DNA from: Ilumatobacteraceae bacterium
GTDB lineage: Bacteria > Actinomycetota > Acidimicrobiia > Acidimicrobiales > Ilumatobacteraceae
Direction of reading: 5' to 3'
NCBI GenBank assembly: GCA_007122945.1
Contig: SKSP01000095.1
Span: 1 to 5,465 of the forward strand
DNA length: 5,465 nt
The first letter of the stretch is position 1. Each line of letters starts with the position of its first letter. Under the pieces are notes generated by a model. The model was not told the origin of the DNA. It made no database searches and saw only the letters and a program-made list of their open reading frames with translations. Below, in pieces: positions 1-5,236 of this stretch. Position numbers and translations under genes: made by a program.

Positions 1-1007
1 ACCTCGCCACCATCTGGCAACACACCCTCAACACCCCCACCATCGGACGCCACGACAACTTCTTCGACCTCGGCGGCCACAGCCTCCTCGCCGTCAAGCT
101 GTTCGCGAGGATCGAGCGCGAGTTCGGCAAGGCGCCGCCGATCAGCGTCCTGTTCGAGGCGCCGACGATCGCCGAACTCGCCCGGCACCTCGGCGACATC
201 GAGCGGCGCTGGACGTCACTGGTTCCGGTCAACGTGAACGGGCCGCGACCGCTGTTCTTCTACGTCGTGCCGTTCCTGATCGGTGCGGTCAGCTTCCACC
301 ACCTCGCCCGACACCTCGGCGACGATCAGCCCTTCTACCTCCTCCAACCACAAGGGATCGAGAACGACCAGCCTCCGCACCAACGAATCGAAGAGATGGC
401 GGCGCACTACATCGCCGAGCTCCGCGACGTGCAGCCCTCGGGTCCGTACCACCTCGGCGGGCACTGCGCGGGCAGCTGGGTCGCGTTCGAGATGGCCAGG
501 CAGCTGCACGATGCCGGAGAGGAGGTCGCCTCACTGCTTCTCGTGGACTCCGAGCCGCCCGGGATCGACCGCCCCTCGGCCGGCCGCATCCGACTGATCG
601 TCGGCCGACTCCGTTCGTACCGGCGGGATGGCCGCCTCCTCGACGCTGTCCGGTGGAAGTGGCACGTCGCAGTGGAGTACGTCGTCCACGCACGCATCGG
701 GCGCGGACAACGACGTCGCCGGGCCGAGATGCGGCGGGCCCACCGGACGGCCCACCGGAGCTACCGGGGTGGGCGTCACGAAGGGTCCGCGCTGCTCGTC
801 CGAAGCTCGGAGTGGGCAGGACAACCCGATCGGCAATGGCATCTCCGCTGGGCCCAACTGCTCGACGGGTCGTTGCACGTCACGTCGATCCCGAGCACCC
901 ACGCAGGTCTGGTGGACGACACGGGTTCCGCTGCGATGGCGGCGACGATCCGATCGGTCCTCGACGGCGCCGCCGAGCCAGCAGGCCGGCACCTCCCGTC
1001 GTCGTAG
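1..1007 (+). CDS. Nonribosomal peptide synthetase, C-terminal fragment (carrier domain + Cys-type thioesterase)
   Basis: This is the end of a large NRPS whose start lies outside the window. The frame is open from base 3 (334 residues visible) to a TAG at 1005-1007. Fragment residues about 1-70 are a peptidyl carrier domain with the motif FFDLGGHSLL; the phosphopantetheine-bearing serine is codon 81-83 (residue 27). Residues about 80-334 are an alpha/beta-hydrolase thioesterase that would release the finished chain by hydrolysis or cyclisation. The nucleophile elbow reads GGHCAG, so the nucleophile is Cys155 (codon 465-467) instead of the usual Ser. Asp182 (VDSEPP, codon 546-548) and His300 (STHAGL, codon 900-902) complete a plausible triad. 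An Arg-rich stretch at about residues 205-245 fits the mobile lid. The missing upstream part should hold adenylation and condensation domains, so the product cannot be guessed. A phosphopantetheinyl transferase gene lies convergently 21 nt downstream. The domain calls are firm; the reaction type is inference. Confidence 0.93.
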   Translation, partial: LATIWQHTLNTPTIGRHDNFFDLGGHSLLAVKLFARIEREFGKAPPISVLFEAPTIAELARHLGDIERRWTSLVPVNVNGPRPLFFYVVPFLIGAVSFHHLARHLGDDQPFYLLQPQGIENDQPPHQRIEEMAAHYIAELRDVQPSGPYHLGGHCAGSWVAFEMARQLHDAGEEVASLLLVDSEPPGIDRPSAGRIRLIVGRLRSYRRDGRLLDAVRWKWHVAVEYVVHARIGRGQRRRRAEMRRAHRTAHRSYRGGRHEGSALLVRSSEWAGQPDRQWHLRWAQLLDGSLHVTSIPSTHAGLVDDTGSAAMAATIRSVLDGAAEPAGRHLPSS

Positions 1008-1028
1008 CAGGGCACCAGGGCGAGCACG

Positions 1029-1667
1029 TCAAGCCACGACGACCACGCTCGCCAACCACCGATCGCCCGACCGGACGCACCAACCGTGCAGGTGCGCGTC
1101 GCCGACGACCGACGCCTCGAACGCTGCCGGGGCGCCGGTGCGGGGATCACCGCGGACGACGACGCGGACATCGTGGTGCTCGAGCATCCGCCCGCCGATC
1201 CCGTGCCACGCCTTGTACGCCGCCTCCTTGGCGACGAACGCGAGGAGCGGGTCGACCTCCTCGTCGGGGCGGACGACGAGGGCTGCCGTCGCACGGTCGA
1301 GAACCCGGACGGGCTCGATGTCGAGACCGATCGACCGGATCCCCGGCAGCGAGCTGACGGCAGCGACGACGAAGCGGTGATCGTGCGCGAGCGACCCGAC
1401 GAGGCCTTCCGGCCACGCCGGCGTCCGGTCGACCCGGGTGCCGATCGGCGCGGAGGTGCCGGCGAGGTGCCGTAACAGCACCCGACCGGTGCCGTACTCG
1501 GCCCGACGTGCCGCGACGGCACGCTGGACGAACGACCGCTCGTCCTCGAGGAGCGTCGCGACGTCGTCCGCGCTGATCGCTCGCGCCCCCGAACGGACCC
1601 CCCGCGGCAGGATCCGGGCGAGCGAGGCGGACAACCCCTCGGCCGTGGCGACCCGCGCGTCACCCAT
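1029..1667 (-). CDS. 4'-phosphopantetheinyl transferase, Sfp/EntD type
   Basis: It transfers the 4'-phosphopantetheine arm of coenzyme A to the serine of carrier domains, turning apo-carriers into active holo-carriers in the cytoplasm. The 212-residue product is typical in length for EntD-like enzymes. Visible family motifs, in order: RRAEYGTGR near residues 54-62; a WPEGLVGSLAH block (85-95) with conserved His95; the metal-binding GLDIE motif (114-118) with Asp116 and Glu118; and FVAKEAAYKA (144-153) with Lys147, Glu148 and Lys152. The ATG at 1667 is chosen because the N-terminal extension from the GTG at 1724 (19 residues, Cys-rich, no family similarity) looks non-coding and would run into the promoter of the divergent hydrolase gene. 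No Shine-Dalgarno sequence is visible; a CATGCT hexamer 6 nt upstream suggests a leaderless mRNA. The likely client is the carrier domain of the adjacent convergent NRPS, though such enzymes often serve many synthases. Confidence 0.92.
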   Translation of the reverse strand: MGDARVATAEGLSASLARILPRGVRSGARAISADDVATLLEDERSFVQRAVAARRAEYGTGRVLLRHLAGTSAPIGTRVDRTPAWPEGLVGSLAHDHRFVVAAVSSLPGIRSIGLDIEPVRVLDRATAALVVRPDEEVDPLLAFVAKEAAYKAWHGIGGRMLEHHDVRVVVRGDPRTGAPAAFEASVVGDAHLHGWCVRSGDRWLASVVVVA

Positions 1668-1673
1668 CCAGCA

Positions 1674-1679
1674 AGCATG
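1674..1679 (-). promoter_or_regulatory. Possible -10 hexamer for the phosphopantetheinyl transferase gene
   Basis: On the minus strand the hexamer CATGCT ends 6 nt before the ATG at 1667. It has the A at position 2 and T at position 6 that dominate actinobacterial -10 elements, but not the leading T. No convincing -35 is seen. The spacing would place transcription initiation at or next to the start codon. The assignment is weak and rests mainly on the parallel with the two other start regions in this window. Confidence 0.25.
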
Positions 1680-1724
1680 GCAGCACCGGTCGGTCGCCGC
1701 GCAGGGACCCGTCCCGGCGACCAC

Positions 1725-1730
1725 TACGTT
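1725..1730 (+). promoter_or_regulatory. Likely -10 hexamer (TACGTT) for the lipoprotein hydrolase gene
   Basis: TACGTT matches TANNNT and is separated by 6 nt from the GTG at 1737, so transcription would start at the GTG itself and give a leaderless mRNA. No Shine-Dalgarno sequence precedes that GTG, which fits. A clear -35 hexamer is not visible. Together with the opposite-strand CATGCT it makes the 69-nt interval 1668-1736 a compact divergent promoter. Confidence 0.4.
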
Positions 1731-1736
1731 GGCCGC

Positions 1737-3329
1737 GTGGGAGCCCGCCCGACCGTCCTCACATCCCGCAGCGCGATCACGACGGCGACCTGGCTGCTCG
1801 CCACCCTGGCCCTCCTCGTCGCGGCGTGCACGTCACCGGACTCCTCGACACTGTCCGACCGAGCCGACCTCACCGTCCACACCGACCGTCCGATCGGGAG
1901 CTTCGACCGACGCCTCCTCGGGACGAACGTCCCGGCGTGGGTCGGCCCCGAGTTGCTCGCCGACGACGGGTTCCGGGCCGCAACCGTGGCACTGGGGACC
2001 CCGCTGATCCGACTCCCGGGCGGGAGTTGGAGCAACCACTACGACTGGCTGGCCTGCGAGACCGGCGACGAGTCCAGCTGCTACTGGCCGTGGGCCGCCC
2101 GACCGACCGACTTCCTCGAGTTCCTGGAAGCGACGGGCACCGAGGGGATGTGGACCGTCTCGATCAACGGCACCGCCGAGGAGGCCGCCGCACTGGTGGC
2201 GTTCTTCAACGGCGCCGTGGACGACGACCGCGCCATCGGCACCGACCGGAACGGCCGGGACTGGGCGACCGTCGGGCACTGGGCGCGGCTGCGCGCCGGG
2301 CACGGGAACCCCGACCCCCACCGCATCGACCTGTGGGAGGTGGGCAACGAGGTCTACGGAGCCGTCGCGGGGACCGGCCCCGGTTGCGCGCCGTTCGGTT
2401 GGGAGGAGGTGTGGACCTGCGACGGGACGGAGTACGTCACGGGCACCGACGACCACGACGGGTTCCTCAGGTTCCGAGACGCGATGGTGGCGGTCGACGA
2501 CGAGATCGAAGTGGGCATCGTCGGGACGGAATCGGCGACGGAGTGGGGCGGATGGGGGGACGACGTGATCTCGACGGCGGCCGACCAGTTCGACTTCTAC
2601 GTCGTGCACCACTACGCCACCGACGGCAGCATCCGTCTCGAGGGAGCGATGGCCGCCCCCGGCCGGGACTGGCCCCGGATCGTCGCCGACGTCGAGGACG
2701 CCTACCAGCGACACGGCCTCGCCGACCGCCCACCGATCGCCGTCACCGAGCACAACCTGGTCTCGTTCATCGAAGGCGATGCGGACCGCAACATGACCAC
2801 GGTGCTCAACGCGCTGTACCTCGCCGAGACGATCGGGCAACTCGCGCTCAACGGAATTCCGATCGCGAACCAGTGGAACCTCGCCAACGGTCGCCACGAG
2901 AACGGAACCGACTACGGACTCATCGACATCGAGACGGGAGATCCGTCGCCCGCATACCATGCGCTCGCGACCTGGGCGAGGTTCGGTGACGAACTCGTCG
3001 AGACGAGCCTCGCCGGGCGCGCGGAGACGAGCGCGCTGCGATCGTACGCCGCCATGGACGGAACGGCCGTGACCCTCCTGGTCGTCAACCCGTCCGCGGA
3101 ACCCGTCCCGGCAACCCTCGGCATCGACCCGGCCGTCGGCCCTTCCGACGTCACCCTCGACGTCGTGCAGGCTCGCACCACGGATGCGACGGAGGTCACG
3201 GTGAACGGCCTCGACGGAGCGAACGTCCCCCCGGCCGATCCGATCGACCTCGGCGTCGTCCTCGACGAGTTCGAGCACGAGTTCCCGGGAACGTCGATCA
3301 GCCTCCTCCGCTGGCAGCCCGACCGTTGA
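1737..3329 (+). CDS. Secreted lipoprotein glycoside hydrolase, clan GH-A, alpha-L-arabinofuranosidase-like
   Basis: This is a predicted membrane-anchored, extracytoplasmic glycosidase of 530 residues. The GTG at 1737 gives a compact lipoprotein signal peptide: Arg4 and Arg11, a hydrophobic core at about 13-30, and the lipobox LVAAC with lipidated Cys31. The ATG at 1677 would add 20 unneeded residues. The (beta/alpha)8 barrel shows RLPGGSW from Arg92, WEVGNE with probable acid/base Glu205, VVHHY around His291-Tyr293, and AVTEHN with probable nucleophile Glu338, followed by NQWN at Trp380. These features place it in clan GH-A, closest to GH51/GH39-like arabinofuranosidases. A C-terminal beta-sandwich (about 415-530), ending in SISLLRWQ, is typical of those enzymes. 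Two closely spaced Cys pairs (107/115 and 217/228) could form disulfides, consistent with export. The exact substrate and GH family number are inferred; other beta- or alpha-glycosidases of the clan are possible. It is probably transcribed alone, divergently from the transferase. Confidence 0.85.
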   Translation: MGARPTVLTSRSAITTATWLLATLALLVAACTSPDSSTLSDRADLTVHTDRPIGSFDRRLLGTNVPAWVGPELLADDGFRAATVALGTPLIRLPGGSWSNHYDWLACETGDESSCYWPWAARPTDFLEFLEATGTEGMWTVSINGTAEEAAALVAFFNGAVDDDRAIGTDRNGRDWATVGHWARLRAGHGNPDPHRIDLWEVGNEVYGAVAGTGPGCAPFGWEEVWTCDGTEYVTGTDDHDGFLRFRDAMVAVDDEIEVGIVGTESATEWGGWGDDVISTAADQFDFYVVHHYATDGSIRLEGAMAAPGRDWPRIVADVEDAYQRHGLADRPPIAVTEHNLVSFIEGDADRNMTTVLNALYLAETIGQLALNGIPIANQWNLANGRHENGTDYGLIDIETGDPSPAYHALATWARFGDELVETSLAGRAETSALRSYAAMDGTAVTLLVVNPSAEPVPATLGIDPAVGPSDVTLDVVQARTTDATEVTVNGLDGANVPPADPIDLGVVLDEFEHEFPGTSISLLRWQPDR

Positions 3330-3356
3330 AGGTCGTTGTCATCCCGCCTCGATCGC

Positions 3357-3363
3357 AGGGGGA
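3357..3363 (+). promoter_or_regulatory. Purine-rich possible ribosome binding site for the first response regulator
   Basis: AGGGGGA lies 13 nt before the ATG at 3377. The sequence complements the 16S rRNA 3' end, but the distance is longer than usual. No better site exists between the hydrolase stop and the regulator start. The 47-nt interval 3330-3376 shows no clear terminator hairpin, so readthrough from the hydrolase gene is possible. Confidence 0.3.
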
Positions 3364-3376
3364 CGGACGTGCTGGA

Positions 3377-4042
3377 ATGACGCCCGTGGATCACGGCTCG
3401 GGACGCGTGCGCGTCTTCCTCGTGGATGACCACGAGATCGTGCGGGACGGACTGCGCGTGCTGATCGACCCGCACGACGACCTCGAGGTGGCGGGGGAGG
3501 CCGCGAGCTGCGCCGAGGCGCGGGAGCTGATCCCGCTCATCGACCCCGACATCGCCGTGGTCGACGTCGGCCTCCCCGATGGCAGCGGCCTCGACCTGTG
3601 CCGGGAGCTCACCGCCTCGTCCCCCGGACTCCGGTCGTTGCTGCTCACCTCTCACGGGAACGACATCACGAACCTCGAGGCCATCGACGCAGGCGCCTCG
3701 GCGATCGTGGCCAAGTCGATCCGTTGCCGCGACCTCCTCGAAGCGATCCGCCACGTGGCCTGCGGTCGCTCACTCCTCGACGGGAGCCGAGCGTCAGCGC
3801 GAACCGAAGCGCGAACCGACTCGGCGCTCGACCCCCGCATCGCTGCACTGAGCACGCGCCAGCGGCGCGTCCTCGACCTCGTGGCGCTCGGGTTCACCAA
3901 CCGGCAGATCGCGGTCGAGTTGGGGCTGACCGAGAAGACGGTCAAGAACACCGTCTCGACGATCCTCTTCAAGCTCGGGGTGACCCGGCGGGTCGAGGCC
4001 GCCGTGATCGCGACGAAGTCCAATGGTCACGTGAGAAGCTGA
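3377..4042 (+). CDS. Response regulator, NarL/FixJ family, DevR (DosR)-like
   Basis: This is a two-component transcription regulator of 221 residues, a normal family length. The receiver domain (about 11-130) has all canonical residues: acidic pair Asp17-Asp18 in FLVDDHE, phosphoacceptor Asp63 in VVDVGLPDG, Thr91 in LLLTSHG and Lys113 in VAKSI. A LuxR-type helix-turn-helix spans about 157-215 with recognition helix TEKTVKNTVS. The Lys187, Lys190 and Asn191 pattern matches the KTVKN element that contacts DNA in mycobacterial DevR. The ATG at 3377 is preferred. A GTG at 3386 would drop only three residues and could be a leaderless start behind TGGAAT (3373-3378). An upstream TTG at 3326 overlaps the hydrolase stop and adds residues with no family match. 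No histidine kinase is nearby, so the phosphodonor is unknown. A paralogue follows after 6 nt, implying an operon and tandem duplication. Confidence 0.93.
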   Translation: MTPVDHGSGRVRVFLVDDHEIVRDGLRVLIDPHDDLEVAGEAASCAEARELIPLIDPDIAVVDVGLPDGSGLDLCRELTASSPGLRSLLLTSHGNDITNLEAIDAGASAIVAKSIRCRDLLEAIRHVACGRSLLDGSRASARTEARTDSALDPRIAALSTRQRRVLDLVALGFTNRQIAVELGLTEKTVKNTVSTILFKLGVTRRVEAAVIATKSNGHVRS

Positions 4043-4044
4043 GG
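4041..4044 (+). promoter_or_regulatory. Ribosome binding site of the second response regulator
   Basis: GAGG overlaps the TGA stop of the upstream regulator and sits 4 nt before the ATG at 4049. The short spacing and the overlap with the stop codon point to translational coupling between the two regulators. Confidence 0.4.
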
Positions 4045-4048
4045 TCCG

Positions 4049-4747
4049 ATGGACGATCCGACGTCGAAGCCCACCGACGGCAGCGTGACGCGCGTCTTCC
4101 TCGTCGACGACCACGAGCTGGTGAGGGAGGGACTCCGGTGGCAGCTCCGAGCGTGCCCCTTCCTCCGTGTCGTCGGGGACGCTGGGTCGCACGCCGACGC
4201 GATGGCACGGATCCCGGCGACGCGTCCGGATCTCGTCGTGCTCGAACTCCAGCTCCCCGACGCCGACGGCCTCACGACGTGTCACGAGATCCTCACACGG
4301 ATGCCCGAGGTCAGGGTCGTTGTACTCACCGCATCGTCCGACGCCGTCCTCCGTCGAGGAGCCCGCCGCGCGGGCGCTGCCGACTACCTCGTCAAGTCGC
4401 TCCGGAGCAAGGAGATCGTCGACGCCCTGCGGTGCGTCGCGACCGGCGAGGCGACCCTCGCCGGTCGCGAGGGCGCACCTCCCGAGGCGATCGGCGGGCG
4501 TCCGGACGAGGAGCCGCTCGAAGGAGCGGAGCGTCTCGTCGCGACGTTGACCCCGATGGAACAGAGAATCCTCTGGCTGATCACCGAGGGACGCACGAAC
4601 GAACAGATCGCCCGTCGCCTCGGGCTGAGCGTGTGGACCGTGAAGCGGAGCGTCTCGTCCATCATCGCCACCCTCGGCGTGTCGTCCCGAGTGGGCGCCG
4701 CGGTGATCGGCGGCCGCTGCCGACCCGCGGCGCCGACCGACGCCTGA
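4049..4747 (+). CDS. Atypical NarL-family response regulator with Glu at the phosphoacceptor site
   Basis: This 232-residue paralogue of the preceding regulator has a receiver domain at about 14-135 and a LuxR-type helix-turn-helix at about 166-222. The acidic pair Asp20-Asp21 (FLVDDHE), Thr94 (VVLTAS) and Lys116 (LVKSL) are intact. The phosphoacceptor position, however, reads LELQLPDADG, with Glu66 (codon GAA, 4244-4246) where the paralogue has Asp63. Glutamate is often used to mimic phospho-aspartate, so the protein may be constitutively active or regulated without phosphorylation. The recognition helix SVWTVKRSVS replaces the first Lys and the Asn of the DevR-type KTVKN element with Trp196 and Arg200, so its DNA target or binding mode probably differs from its partner's. 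A linker at about 138-165 is rich in Glu, Gly and Pro. It starts 6 nt after the first regulator, and its stop overlaps the next gene's start by one base. Heterodimerisation with the paralogue is conceivable but not shown. Confidence 0.92.
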   Translation: MDDPTSKPTDGSVTRVFLVDDHELVREGLRWQLRACPFLRVVGDAGSHADAMARIPATRPDLVVLELQLPDADGLTTCHEILTRMPEVRVVVLTASSDAVLRRGARRAGAADYLVKSLRSKEIVDALRCVATGEATLAGREGAPPEAIGGRPDEEPLEGAERLVATLTPMEQRILWLITEGRTNEQIARRLGLSVWTVKRSVSSIIATLGVSSRVGAAVIGGRCRPAAPTDA

Positions 4748-5208
4748 TGCCGTCGTTCCGACCGAACCCCGAACGCGGGAACACCCGCCGCGAACCGTAC
4801 GTCTGGGCGGTGGCGATCACAATCGTGTGGCTGGCGGTCGTGCTCGTCGTCGTCGGCGCGGCCGACGGCGCCGACCCCACCGTCGAGGCGGGCACCATCG
4901 TGATGCTGCTGCCGCTCGCCGGGTTCGCCGCCAACGTGGTCGCCGGGCTGCGCGGCCGCGATCGCCACTGGGCCACCCGGAGCGGCGTCACCATGGGGGC
5001 CGCGCTCGGCCTCGCCTACCTCGTGCTCGTGGTCGCTCGGGGGCAGTTCGACGCGCTCTACCTCGTGCCGCTGATCGCGTTCGTCGCGGCGATGCTGCTG
5101 TGGCTGTGTTGCGCCGCCGGTTGGCTGCTCGGCGGGGTGATCCGCCACGGCCTCGGCCTGGGTGACCGTCTCGGTGACAGCCGCGACACCGACGAGGGCT
5201 TCCTGTAG
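4747..5208 (+). CDS. Small four-helix membrane protein of unknown function, coupled to the regulator pair
   Basis: This 153-residue protein belongs to no family I can name. It has a basic hydrophilic N-terminus (about 1-17, several Arg) and predicted membrane segments at about 18-39, 47-68, 79-98 and 104-131; the last is long and carries a Cys121-Cys122 pair. A polar Asp/Arg-rich tail (134-153) follows. A charged loop (GLRGRDRHWATRSG, about 67-80) separates helices 2 and 3; by the positive-inside rule it and the N-terminus should be cytoplasmic. The ATG at 4747-4749 overlaps the upstream TGA as TGATG, and no separate Shine-Dalgarno sequence is seen, so translation is probably coupled to the regulator. 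The context suggests a role with the two regulators, for example as a sensor, anti-activator or target, but this is inference from position only. The same frame stays open upstream across both regulators, but that part is an Arg/Pro-rich shadow. Confidence 0.8.
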   Translation: MPSFRPNPERGNTRREPYVWAVAITIVWLAVVLVVVGAADGADPTVEAGTIVMLLPLAGFAANVVAGLRGRDRHWATRSGVTMGAALGLAYLVLVVARGQFDALYLVPLIAFVAAMLLWLCCAAGWLLGGVIRHGLGLGDRLGDSRDTDEGFL

Positions 5209-5223
5209 CGGCACGCGGGTGCG

Positions 5224-5229
5224 TACCCT
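5224..5229 (+). promoter_or_regulatory. Likely -10 hexamer (TACCCT) for the CoA-ester lyase gene
   Basis: TACCCT matches TANNNT and lies 7 nt before the GTG at 5237, the spacing expected for a leaderless transcript. The GTG has no Shine-Dalgarno sequence. A weak TTCCTG at 5200-5205 could serve as a -35 with an 18-nt spacer. The promoter sits in the 28-nt gap after the membrane-protein gene, so the lyase is probably a separate transcription unit. Confidence 0.42.
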
Positions 5230-5236
5230 CGGGGCC

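Noticed and set aside
776..1678. A 300-codon minus-strand frame overlapping the transferase and thioesterase
   Set aside because: Ser/Arg/Pro-rich shadow; the real minus-strand gene in the neighbouring frame has all phosphopantetheinyl transferase motifs.
1677..1736. ATG at 1677 as the start of the lipoprotein hydrolase
   Set aside because: It would place 50 residues before the lipobox Cys, too long for a lipoprotein signal peptide, and would translate through the putative -10 element. GTG 1737 gives a normal 30-residue signal.
1833..3278. A 481-codon open frame on the minus strand, antisense to the hydrolase gene
   Set aside because: The translation is low-complexity Val/Asp/Gly/Arg sequence with no family features, while the plus strand has a signal peptide and catalytic motifs. 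Long antisense frames are expected at this G+C content.
3326..3376. TTG at 3326, overlapping the hydrolase stop, as the start of the first response regulator
   Set aside because: The extra 17 residues match nothing in the family and there is no nearby Shine-Dalgarno sequence; receivers of this family begin a few residues before the FLVDDHE strand.
3330..3376. TTGTCA at 3336-3341 as a -35 element for the regulator operon
   Set aside because: The nearest -10-like hexamer (3373-3378) is over 30 nt away, far beyond normal spacing.
3598..4746. Upstream part of a 536-codon plus-strand frame that ends with the membrane protein
   Set aside because: Before 4747 it is Arg/Pro-rich and out of frame with two convincing response regulators. 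Only the part from the ATG at 4747 looks like a protein.
5171..5192. Inverted repeat TCGGTG/CACCGA near the end of the membrane-protein gene, as a terminator
   Set aside because: The stem is only 6 bp with an internal A-A mismatch before one further pair, lies inside the coding sequence and has no T-tract. Such short repeats are common by chance at high G+C.
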